Positions 56,676 to 64,000 of a DNA stretch of 64,000 nucleotides are shown here, piece after piece. The stretch spans positions 1 to 64,000 of the forward strand of contig LFLA01000022.1 in the NCBI GenBank assembly GCA_001542995.1, read 5' to 3'. Source of the DNA: Nitrospina sp. LS_NOB (GTDB lineage Bacteria; Nitrospinota; Nitrospinia; Nitrospinales; VA-1). Both the position numbers and the translations under genes were made by a program. Positions within the stretch are counted from its first letter, which is position 1; each line of letters opens with the position of its first letter. The notes below the pieces were generated by a model. That model was not told the DNA's origin. It worked only from the letters and a program-made list of their open reading frames with translations, and did no database searches.

Positions 56676-57617
56676 TTGCTTGACCTCATACAGATCATTG
56701 CCGGGCTGGCACTTTTATATTATGGAGGCAACTTTCTGGTAACAGGCAGTGTTCGCCTTGCCCGTTCTCTGAAAATCAGTCCCTTCATAGTCGGTGCCAC
56801 TGTCATCGCGTTTGGAACCTCCGCACCTGAACTGGCCGTTGCCCTTCTCGCCGCCCTGGGCGGTACCCCCGAACTGGCTATGGGCAATGTCATCGGTAGC
56901 AATATCGCTAATATTGGCCTCGTTCTGGGATTAACCGCTCTCGTTAGCTCCATGTCGATCGCACCCGATCGTCTCAAGCGGGAATCCCCTCCACTGGTGT
57001 TGGCATCCCTTCTTATTCTGGTTCTCGCCTGGAATCTGGAAATCAATCGCTATGAAGGGCTTTTTATGGTTTGTCTCTTAGGTGTTTACGTATGGAGATC
57101 ATTCAGCCATAAAGAGGATTTTGCCGAAGAGCCGGAGGAGGAAGCCCATCTTTTTGCGGGGAAAGGCTCCGCCTTTCAAATATTACTGATCGTCGCAGGA
57201 GTAGTGCTTTTGGTTGGAGGTGCCAAATTGCTGGTCGTAGGTGGCGTGAGCATTGCTCGTAACCTGGGAATCAGCGAATGGTTCATTGGTATCACCATCG
57301 TCGCGATAGGAACCAGCCTCCCCGAAATTGTTTCCTCCCTGATCGCCGCAAAACGAGGCCATGGAGAAATGGCAATCGGCAATATTTTTGGCAGCAATAT
57401 CTTCAATATCCTGATGGTTCTGGGCCTCACCGCTACCATCCATCCTTTACAGATCCAGGAACCCATCCAACCGGATTTGATCATCACCACCGCCATCACC
57501 GGACTCTTACTGGCAATGATAGGGTATGGGAACCATTCATTAGGAAAACAAAAAGGCGCCCTCTTACTCCTGGTTTATTTTGTATATATAGGACTCAAAG
57601 GAACTGGAAGTCTTTAG
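56676..57617 (+). CDS. CaCA-family calcium/sodium antiporter (YrbG-like)
   Basis: A 313-residue, ten-helix exchanger with the two alpha repeats: VGATVIAFGTSAPELAVALL and GITIVAIGTSLPEIVSSLIA, each followed by GNVIGSNIANIGLVLG or GNIFGSNIFNILMVLG. The start is TTG 56676 with AAGG seven bases upstream; no ATG precedes the first helix. Convergent with the bactofilin gene. Confidence 0.9.
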   Translation: MLDLIQIIAGLALLYYGGNFLVTGSVRLARSLKISPFIVGATVIAFGTSAPELAVALLAALGGTPELAMGNVIGSNIANIGLVLGLTALVSSMSIAPDRLKRESPPLVLASLLILVLAWNLEINRYEGLFMVCLLGVYVWRSFSHKEDFAEEPEEEAHLFAGKGSAFQILLIVAGVVLLVGGAKLLVVGGVSIARNLGISEWFIGITIVAIGTSLPEIVSSLIAAKRGHGEMAIGNIFGSNIFNILMVLGLTATIHPLQIQEPIQPDLIITTAITGLLLAMIGYGNHSLGKQKGALLLLVYFVYIGLKGTGSL

Positions 57618-57623
57618 ACTCGA

Positions 57624-59624
57624 TCAGGCAGGGGGGTTCAGCTTTACATTCTTAAACTTCCATAATTGTTGCTTGTAATAAGAATCGTTGGGCACCATTT
57701 TAATGGCTTCTTGAATTTTTTCCACTGCCTTTTTAGGCTTTCCCTGAACATAAAGAATTTCTGAAAGTGTGTCGATGAATTCGGGCTTATTGGGAAAAGC
57801 TTTCAGAGTCTGACTTGAAAGTGAAAAAGCCTTATTAAGCTTGACGCTTTTTTTTGCGTACAACCAGGCCAAGCGGTTCATGGTCTCATAATTGCTGTTG
57901 TTCAATTCAAAAGATTTTTCACAATGCCCGGTGGCAACTGTGAAATAACCTTTCTTCGTATAAACATTGCAGATCGCGAAAAAGATTTTAGGATTATTCA
58001 CCTCATTTCTGGAAACGGGAAGAAGTAACTCCAACGCATTATCCAGTTCCCTTTTCTCAACCAGCCCCAGAACCAGCCCCATAATAAAATTTGAGTTTTT
58101 GGGCTCCAGATCCAAAGCTTTTTTGAATTCGCCTATAGCTAGATCCACCTGCTCTCTGCCCAACAATACAATTCCGAGCTCATGATGGGAAGGAGCGTGC
58201 CTGGCATTCAGGGCAATGGCATTGGATAATAAAGATTGCGCTCGGCCCCATTTTTCTTCACTGGAAACCAGTTTTCCTAATTGATAGTGGCTTTGGGCGT
58301 CCTTCGGGTTAAGCTTGATAGCCTTTTCCAGCGCTTCCTGGGCTTTTATATTTTGGTGTCTGTCTGCGTAAATTTTCCCCAACCGGGCCTGAACCACGGG
58401 GTTCCCGGAGTCAAGAGTTTCTGCCACTTTGTAGGTTTCAAGAGACTCTTCAAGCATCCCCTTGGTGTAATACCAATCGGCAATACGAATTTGCGCAGGG
58501 AAGTTTTGCGGGAACAAGTCTGCCGCTTTTTTGAAAGCCCTCACCGCCTCATTTTCCTTACCACTTTGAAGAAGAAGTTTCCCTAAAGTTAAGTGCAAGC
58601 TGGGTTTATCATTCTTAAGCTTTACCGCCTTGGCAATCTCTGCAACGGCTTTGTCATATGCTTTTTCCTGAGAATAAAGCAGACTCAATGCTTCATGAGG
58701 TTCAAAGGAATCTGCGTCCAACTCCACGCTCATATTGAGAGCTTCACGGGCTTTTTCCAGCTCCTTCTGTTCCAGAAATAAAAGGCCCAGGTTGTAGAAA
58801 GTGGCTCCACTCTCGGGATCAATTTCCACCGCCTGTTTATAGGACTCCACCGCTTCCTTCAATTGTCCCTTGGAGAAATAAGTTTTTGCCTGCTTGACAC
58901 GGTATTTCTCATTGGCGGGGTTTAAATCAATAGCCCTCTGGAACTGGGCCAGCGCATCGTTGTAACGTTTGTCCTCAAAATAAATATCTCCGAGTCCGGC
59001 ATACACTTTGGACTCGACTCGTGAAATAGTCAGGGCTTTTTTAAAGATGGCTTCCGCGTCGGTATAACGTTTTTCAGCGACAAGCTCGTAGCCTTTTTCA
59101 ACCAAAGGCCCCAGTTCATTTTCCCCTCTCGGGTAAAGCCAGGTCACCCCGGCTATGACCAGAACTACAGCTGCTATTCCGGCGACCTTTTTCAATGGGA
59201 AAAACGACTTGCTGTCAGAGGCATTCGGATCATTAGAAGCCTTGGAAACTTTCGCCGTTTTGGGAACAGGTCGTTCCAACGTTTCCATTTCCTCCTTGAC
59301 CGTTTTCGGAGCCTCATCGATCATCTTACAACGGCCCTCGAAGTTGGAACCTTCATCAATGACCAAATGGTAGGTAGAAATATCTCCAGCTAACCGGCTG
59401 TCGTTCATCAGGGCAACCTTGTTCTCTGCAAACAGGTTCCCTTGAATAAAACCCATATTGGTTACATCATGGGTTTTAATGTTGCCTAAGATTTTGCCCG
59501 ACTTCCCCACAACAAAATGGCTGGAGGAGTATATTTCTCCCTCAAAATCCCCATCGAAATGAACCGCACCCTTCACCCATAGAGTGCCTTTGAGCCTGAT
59601 TCCTTTTTCAAAGTAGGAGTCCAT
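57624..59624 (-). CDS. Bactofilin-TM-TPR fusion protein
   Basis: A 666-residue protein of unusual plan. Residues 1-105 are a bactofilin (polymer-forming) domain (GTLWVKGAVHFDGDFEGEIY, VVGKSGKILGNIK). A linker leads to one TM helix near 146-168 (VAGIAAVVLVIAGVTWLYP), followed by about 14 TPRs. Examples are KVYAGLGDIYFEDKRYNDAL and TFYNLGLLFLEQKELEKARE. This would place a bactofilin polymer in the cytoplasm and the TPR arm in the periplasm. The function is unknown; a scaffold that links a cytoskeletal patch to envelope proteins is inference. Confidence 0.88.
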   Translation of the reverse strand: MDSYFEKGIRLKGTLWVKGAVHFDGDFEGEIYSSSHFVVGKSGKILGNIKTHDVTNMGFIQGNLFAENKVALMNDSRLAGDISTYHLVIDEGSNFEGRCKMIDEAPKTVKEEMETLERPVPKTAKVSKASNDPNASDSKSFFPLKKVAGIAAVVLVIAGVTWLYPRGENELGPLVEKGYELVAEKRYTDAEAIFKKALTISRVESKVYAGLGDIYFEDKRYNDALAQFQRAIDLNPANEKYRVKQAKTYFSKGQLKEAVESYKQAVEIDPESGATFYNLGLLFLEQKELEKAREALNMSVELDADSFEPHEALSLLYSQEKAYDKAVAEIAKAVKLKNDKPSLHLTLGKLLLQSGKENEAVRAFKKAADLFPQNFPAQIRIADWYYTKGMLEESLETYKVAETLDSGNPVVQARLGKIYADRHQNIKAQEALEKAIKLNPKDAQSHYQLGKLVSSEEKWGRAQSLLSNAIALNARHAPSHHELGIVLLGREQVDLAIGEFKKALDLEPKNSNFIMGLVLGLVEKRELDNALELLLPVSRNEVNNPKIFFAICNVYTKKGYFTVATGHCEKSFELNNSNYETMNRLAWLYAKKSVKLNKAFSLSSQTLKAFPNKPEFIDTLSEILYVQGKPKKAVEKIQEAIKMVPNDSYYKQQLWKFKNVKLNPPA

Positions 59625-59885
59625 AAGCCTGCGATAAAGATCCGAAAATTTTAAAGGTCTGGAATGATTTGAATAGTACCAAATAATTGAATAAGTTACA
59701 AGCTAGTAACACATGGAACGTCTGGTGCAACCCAGCATTCCGAACGAATGTTTACATAGCAATATTCCTGTACAATGATTGGCAACGCATGTGATGGTTG
59801 AAAAGTCGGTTCATAACTGCTAATTTGAGCCTTTTTTTACATTTTTTAGCCCCAAAAACTCATCATTATTTTTTCAGGGAGTATC

Positions 59886-60602
59886 ATGTCAAGAGATCAA
59901 GGTAGAGCCTTCAATGTATGCAGGAAAATCAAAGTCATAAAAAACTACATCATGCACCCGGCGGGCTCTGTTCTCATTCAGATGGGAAACACCAAAGTCA
60001 TTTGTGCCGCCACTGTGGAAGAAAAAGTTCCTTCCTTTCTCAGAGGCAAAAACAGCGGCTGGGTCACTGCGGAATATTCCATGCTCCCATCTTCCACCAA
60101 TACTCGGACACCCCGGGAGGCTTCGCGTGGCAAACAGTCAGGGAGAACCCAGGAAATCCAAAGACTCATCGGCCGCTCACTGCGTACGGTCATCGATCTT
60201 GAGAAACTGGGCGAGCGCACCATCTGGCTCGACTGCGATGTCATTCAGGCGGATGGCGGCACCCGTTGCGCTTCCATTACAGGAGCCTTCATGGCAACCG
60301 TTCTGGCCTTGAAAAAATTGAAAAGGGAAAAGCTGATCGACGAACTGCCGATCAAAGATTATGTCGCCGCGATCAGTGTCGGCATCGTCAATAATAAAAA
60401 AATGCTCGACCTGGATTACTCGGAAGACTCCACCGCCGAAGTCGACCTCAATATCGTCAAAACCGGGTCTGGAGGATATGTCGAAATTCAGGGAACTGCC
60501 GAACAGGAACCCTTCGACGATAAACAATTGGAGGGCCTTCTCAAACTCGCCGATAAGGGCATTAAAGAACTCATTGCCCTACAAAAAAAGACCGTCCACT
60601 AA
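59886..60602 (+). CDS. rph: Ribonuclease PH
   Basis: A 238-residue phosphorolytic tRNA 3'-end exonuclease. Motifs: [72 protein letters not shown] and [17 protein letters not shown]. Full length and intact, with a GGGAGT ribosome-binding region. Confidence 0.97.
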   Translation: MSRDQGRAFNVCRKIKVIKNYIMHPAGSVLIQMGNTKVICAATVEEKVPSFLRGKNSGWVTAEYSMLPSSTNTRTPREASRGKQSGRTQEIQRLIGRSLRTVIDLEKLGERTIWLDCDVIQADGGTRCASITGAFMATVLALKKLKREKLIDELPIKDYVAAISVGIVNNKKMLDLDYSEDSTAEVDLNIVKTGSGGYVEIQGTAEQEPFDDKQLEGLLKLADKGIKELIALQKKTVH

Positions 60603-60910
60603 GCGTGGGGCTAAATGCAATAGCGTTATTGGGTTGGCAACAGGTTAGCTCGGCTTGAATTGGTTTGACCCCCTCTTCCTCAAAGTACCCGTTCCGGGCA
60701 TGAAAACTAGGGTGGGGCACCACAAGGGTTGGGTGATTTACATTCAGGTTGTTGCTCGATGAGGCTGAGGGAGGGTTTGATTTTCTCCCCTGAACGAGGC
60801 CGAGTTTTTTCTCTAACCCGAAACAGCCAACCCCTGAAAAAGAAAAAATCCTGGTCGGAAAGCCTACGGAAGAGAGCACCCTTTTTTATGCTAAAAACCG
60901 CATAAATTTA
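60603..60910. other. Intergenic region with a partial dispersed repeat
   Basis: Contains a degenerate GGCTGAGGGAGGGTTTGA near 60763, related to the GGGAGGGTTGG repeat family. Nothing else recognised. Confidence 0.4.
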
Positions 60911-60939
60911 TTGACAAATTATGCGGAATTACGCATTAT
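60911..60939 (+). promoter_or_regulatory. Promoter with overlapping operator for the toxin-antitoxin pair
   Basis: TTGACA (60911-60916), 17-base spacer, CATTAT (60934-60939). The spacer and -10 box contain the inverted repeat AATTATGCG/CGCATTATT, so a repressor bound there would block the promoter. This fits autoregulation by the downstream HigA-type antitoxin. Confidence 0.75.
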
Positions 60940-60967
60940 TGTGAGTGGCAAACTAAAAAACAATTAA

Positions 60968-61321
60968 ATGCCGGAATATAAAAAAAGCGAACTAAAATTT
61001 ATAGGAAGCACATTAAAGGATTTAAAACGATTCCCTGGGAAGGTAAAGCGGGAAATCGGCTTTGATCTGGATATGGTTCAAAGCGGTGAAACACCAGCCA
61101 CAGCCAAGTCCTTAACTGGTTTATCTGGCGTTATGGAGCTTGTTGAGCGTTATAACAAAGATACCTACAGGGCTGTCTATGCCACCAATATAGGAGATAT
61201 TGTTTATGTATTGCATTGCTTTAAGAAAAAATCAAAACAAGGCATAAAAACTCCAAAAGAAGATATTGATTTGATTCGGCAACGCTTGCGGCAGGCACAA
61301 GAAGAAAACAAAGGGAGCTAA
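60968..61321 (+). CDS. higB: RelE/HigB-type toxin (Gp49-like)
   Basis: A 117-residue toxin-like protein: IGSTLKDLKRFPGKVKREIG, then VMELVERYNKDTYRAVYATN and IVYVLHCFKKKSKQGIKTP, characteristic of phage Gp49-like/HigB toxins. Toxin-first order with the antitoxin four bases downstream is typical of higBA. Likely a ribosome-dependent mRNA endonuclease by family. Confidence 0.9.
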   Translation: MPEYKKSELKFIGSTLKDLKRFPGKVKREIGFDLDMVQSGETPATAKSLTGLSGVMELVERYNKDTYRAVYATNIGDIVYVLHCFKKKSKQGIKTPKEDIDLIRQRLRQAQEENKGS

Positions 61322-61325
61322 AACC

Positions 61326-61661
61326 ATGAAAAATGAAGACCAAATTATCACAAAAAGTAGCGGCAATGTTTTTGCTGATTTAGACTTAGAAAATTCTGAT
61401 GAATTACTGGCCAAAAGTACTCTGGCTCGTACTATTCGAGAAATTATTAAAGACCGAAAGTTAACGCAAGCAAAAGCCGCCAAATTACTCGACACACATC
61501 AAACTCAAGTAAGCCGCTTAAATAGTGGTGCGGGCATAGACAGCATGTCTTTTGATCTGCTTATGAATTGGCTTATGCGGCTTGACCGCAATATCACGGT
61601 AACAGTAAAAAAGACCCCGAAAAGTCAAACAGATTTTGGGCATATACAAGTTGCCGTTTAA
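61326..61661 (+). CDS. higA: HigA-type XRE antitoxin
   Basis: A 111-residue protein with a helix-turn-helix (LTQAKAAKLLDTHQTQVSRL) and a C-terminal segment ITVTVKKTP, as in HTH_37 antitoxins. Expected to bind HigB and the palindrome at 60917-60939. Confidence 0.9.
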   Translation: MKNEDQIITKSSGNVFADLDLENSDELLAKSTLARTIREIIKDRKLTQAKAAKLLDTHQTQVSRLNSGAGIDSMSFDLLMNWLMRLDRNITVTVKKTPKSQTDFGHIQVAV

Positions 61662-61875
61662 AAACTAAATCTCTTTTAAAGAACTTTCTTTGCAAAATAT
61701 ATTACGCAACAGAGAAAACTACCCAACCGCAAATAATGTCCTCAAAATTGCCGATATTTGCTAAATTGATTCCGGCTACCTCCTCTCAAGAAGAGGAAAT
61801 TCTTTTTGCTTTTTTCTACAATAATTTGTAATCAGTTGTCAGTCTATTAATAAACTGCAATAAAAATATATTAAA

Positions 61876-62758
61876 ATGAAACCTGATATTTCTGAATTTT
61901 CATATGGGTTCGGTGTAGTAAGAGAGTTGGAAAAAGAATATGGGTTAACAAGTGCCCCAATGTTTCCGTCCTTAAAAGATGAGGGGGGGGGGGGGGGGGG
62001 GGGGGGGTGGATTTGATGTGAAAATTGAGCCCAAAATGGGGAGGCCTGTATTTATTCAATTTAAACTTTCTGACTATATAAAAGGACCAAAAGGGAAATG
62101 TTTTGCAGGGTTAAATAAACCATATTACAAAATGGGACTTCGCCCTTTAAGTATTTCAATTCAACGTAGCCTTTTGTTGGATCTGGAAACATCTGGAGAG
62201 AAAAATGTATTTTATATTGCTCCAGTATTTCACCTAAGTAATGATTTTAATAAATACTTTCTAAGCTGAACAGTACTCAAAAATTCAATTTCTATAAGGC
62301 CGAGCGGTATAGGGCCTTTGCCAGACAAGAAAAATCACAGCGTATGCTTTTCTAACCAGTCAATTCCTTTTGGTTACTTTTCATCCGAGCCACAATTAAT
62401 ACATTTAACTGATCAGGAATTAGGGAGAAGATTGAGGGGAAATTATGAAAGTGACTCTACCCAAGGAAAAGAATTTATGCGAACTGAAAAAAATAAATTC
62501 AATGAGCAAGTTAAAGATAGGGGGGATTATTTTCTACAGGAGTTAATGCTTCAAGAGTCTCAATTATTAGATGATATATACTTTGATCGATTAAGAGAGA
62601 GAATTAGGAACTTTTTAATTGAAAGAGAAAAAGAATTTATGGATGAGGGCGTTTATGGACAAATCGATAAAACCAATGATTCGTATACATGGCTGTTTTA
62701 TTTTTTTACGACCATATTAAATGTACAATTTTTATTCTTGTTTGATGAAGAGGGATAA
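61876..62758 (+). pseudogene. Hypothetical protein split by a 25-G run and an in-frame UGA
   Basis: ATG 61876 begins a frame (FSYGFGVVRELEKEYGL, APMFPSLKDEG) that enters the G tract and, after it, hits TGA at 62014-62016. The rest (FDVKIEPKMGRPVFIQFKLS and VFYIAPVFHLSNDFNKYFLS) is in a frame reached if one G is removed or two are added. That frame meets TGA at 62267-62269, then continues in register (NSISIRPSGIGPLPDKK and GYFSSEPQLIHL) to 62758. Together this would be one protein of about 290 residues. I do not recognise its function. It may be phase-variable or simply dead. Confidence 0.65.
61983..62007. repeat. 25-base poly-G tract inside a reading frame
   Basis: Twenty-five G in a row encode glycines in any frame and set the frame between the two halves of the gene. 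This is either a contingency tract or an artefact, like the poly-C at 1420. Confidence 0.95.
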
Positions 62759-62781
62759 TAATATAATCTTCCCGTTATTAG

Positions 62782-62878
62782 TGGACAGCTAATTAAGCCA
62801 CATTCTTTTTCTCGAAGTTTTCTGGGCTGAGATAGCCGAGATAGGAATGGCGGGAAGGAAAATAACCCAACTTATTAT
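62782..62878 (-). mobile_element. Remnant of an IS3-family transposase end
   Basis: Minus-strand translation gives SRHSYLGYLSPENFEKKNVA and stop (stop at 62793-62795), the characteristic C-terminus of IS3-family OrfB transposases (HSYLGYLSPxxFE). TGTCCACTAATAACGGG beyond the stop may be the IS end. Everything upstream of the last ~25 codons is lost. Confidence 0.8.
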
Positions 62879-62887
62879 GAGCGTTTA

Positions 62888-63849
62888 ATGATTACCCAAA
62901 TAAGTCAAATCATCTTTTTAAGCATTATAGCTTTTCATCTTTCTGCAATTTCCTCTTTTGCCATAGATCCATTTTTAGAAGGAGCTATGAAGGAACTATG
63001 AAGGAACTACAAAGATTAGACGCTCTTCCTAGAGTTACATTAGATCCCGCGTATCTTGAGTACACGCAGAGGGAAAGTGATTTAAGTAACGCCGATATGT
63101 TTTTAAAAACTAGAGAAGCTATGGTTAAAGATTCTAATTATATGTATTATCTCTCCTTTTACAGAAGAGGTTATGACTTATTTAAGGGTTATGATGACCT
63201 TGAAAAGTGTAATGAGGTAGGTAAACGCATCGTCAAAGAAATGAGAAAACATCAAGGATACAAAAAATTTAAATGGGATGGAAAATTCTTTCATTACAAG
63301 TGTGAAGCATCAACAGCGGAAGAGCAAACGAGAGTATCAATCAATCAGGAAGTATATGGAATAAAGGGAGTAAAGGTGGGAATGACTCTCGAAACCGTTA
63401 AATCTCTACATAAGAAATATCCAGAAAAACTCGGAGGTAATATTAAGTGTAAAAAAGCCTCCTCTGTTCCTTTTAATGCAATCGAGTGCTTACCAATGGG
63501 TTCTACCTCAATAGCGGGTTTTGAGTCTGGAGTTAAATATTCTTTTTATAAGGAGCGATTGTTAAACATTCATGTTAGCTTTTCCATCTCTGATTATTCT
63601 GACGTACATAATGCTCTTTCACATAAATATGGCAAAAAGTCTAAAGGCATATCTGGTACTAAGTGGGATAATGATATTAGCTCTATTGAGATATCTGAGA
63701 CTTTTGACTCTTACTTCGATACGAGCGCTAGTGGCGGAGAAATTGATGTTCAACATAGTGCTATTTGGGATGAGCGTTTTGCCGATGAAATGAGAAACAA
63801 AAAAACAGCTGAAGAGAAGGATGCCACGGCAAGATCAAATGATCTTTAG
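62888..63849 (+). CDS. Secreted protein gene split into two coupled frames by an 11-bp duplication
   Basis: ATG 62888 starts a signal peptide (IIFLSIIAFHLSAISSFA) and runs to the first copy of ATGAAGGAACT. The second tandem copy shifts the frame, so translation stops at TGA 62999-63001. An ATG at 62998, preceded by AAGGA, restarts into a 283-residue frame (KELQRLDALPRVTLDP). It includes a domain with GIKGVKVGMTLETVKSLHKK and a possible second copy (FSISDYSDVHNALSHKYG). Removing one repeat unit would restore a single exported protein of about 316 residues. No family recognised. Confidence 0.7.
62987..63008. repeat. 11-bp tandem duplication
   Basis: ATGAAGGAACT at 62987-62997 and 62998-63008. 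The extra unit changes the frame and creates an ATGA stop-start overlap with an AAGGA ribosome-binding site. Confidence 0.95.
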
Positions 63850-63867
63850 TTGCCTAGAGGAAGGTAA

Positions 63868-63936
63868 ATGAACCGCACAGTAATGATTATGTCTGCCTTT
63901 AGAGCAAAGAATCTTACTAAATGGCGTAAATCATAA
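63868..63936 (+). CDS. Possible 22-codon peptide
   Basis: ATG 63868 follows AGAGGAAGG at good distance and encodes MNRTVMIMSAFRAKNLTK and a short basic end. It is too short to judge; listed because of the strong ribosome-binding site. Confidence 0.2.
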   Translation: MNRTVMIMSAFRAKNLTKWRKS

Positions 63937-63952
63937 AAGGGAATTTAGAGAT

Positions 63953-64000
63953 ATGAAACCATTTTAAAAGTTTTTAATTGTTATTACTCTAATTATACCT
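63953..64000 (+). pseudogene. Start of a signal-peptide gene with an early stop, cut by the window edge
   Basis: ATG AAA CCA TTT is followed by TAA (63965-63967) and then KFLIVITLIIP in the same frame, which looks like a signal peptide. Either a nonsense mutation or a chance. The rest lies beyond the window. Confidence 0.3.

Noticed and set aside
8947-62269. Genome-wide recoding of UGA as a sense codon, suggested by UGA interruptions at 8947, 46880 and 62267
   Set aside because: Many intact genes here end in TGA at coupled ATGA/GTGA junctions (trpE, trpG, trpF, trpB, the AAA ATPase), so UGA is a normal stop.

Overview
The window is about 64 kb of a mid-GC, Gram-negative (diderm) bacterial chromosome. 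Diderm features are the SPOR-domain protein, the AmpG-type muropeptide permease, a TolC-like periplasmic protein, a lipoprotein and a POTRA-domain protein. No rRNA, tRNA or CRISPR array was seen. The gene content (Mrp beside a DUF971 protein, a complete trp operon, a Bat/MoxR cluster, many TPR, LRR and propeller proteins) would suit a Nitrospinota- or deltaproteobacteria-like marine lineage, but that placement is inference only.

Layout. 1-1442: a clearly higher-GC, frameshifted, secreted putative-Ig/autotransporter gene, cut off from the rest by a 23-C run and possibly a misjoined contig. 1448-2530: an array of dispersed palindromic repeats. 2530-18311: mostly housekeeping genes: DUF971 and Mrp (iron-sulfur carrier), topoisomerase IV (parC-parE), a decayed PilB/GspE end, then dprA-topA-trmFO, a site-2 protease, proA and a secreted LRR protein. 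18311-20656: an accessory patch bracketed by three direct copies of the 3' end of a glycosyltransferase gene, containing a DUF559 endonuclease gene between inverted repeats. 20612-28059: glycosyltransferase and the complete trpE-G-D-C-F-B-A operon on the minus strand, with a hairpin terminator just upstream of trpE. 28204-33832: two tandem seven-repeat propeller proteins, an LRR protein, an AAA ATPase/DUF4276 pair that looks like a two-gene defence module, and small secreted and membrane proteins. 34113-43706: a MoxR-DUF58-BatA-BatB-TPR-BatD-BatE (aerotolerance-type) cluster interrupted by a BAX-inhibitor-1 family gene. 43728-53171: an FdhF/YdeP-like molybdopterin oxidoreductase, a secreted POTRA protein, regulators and their remnants, YqiA-like esterase, AmpG, an FGE-like lipoprotein, a propeller protein and a DUF1566 protein. 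53283-60602: alr, pyrD, SPOR protein, Ca2+/Na+ exchanger, a bactofilin-TM-TPR fusion and rph. 60911-64000: AT-rich accessory DNA with a HigBA-type toxin-antitoxin pair, a gene broken by a 25-G run, an IS3-family remnant and a secreted protein split by an 11-bp tandem duplication.

A recurring theme is that the housekeeping genes are all intact, while at least six accessory or secreted genes carry frameshifts or in-frame stops, several at homopolymers. This is either real decay, recoding or phase variation, or uncorrected assembly error. The strongest candidates for new biology are the DUF559/inverted-repeat unit, the repeated glycosyltransferase 3' ends bracketing cargo, the AAA/DUF4276 pair, the bactofilin-TM-TPR fusion and the POTRA-only secreted protein.
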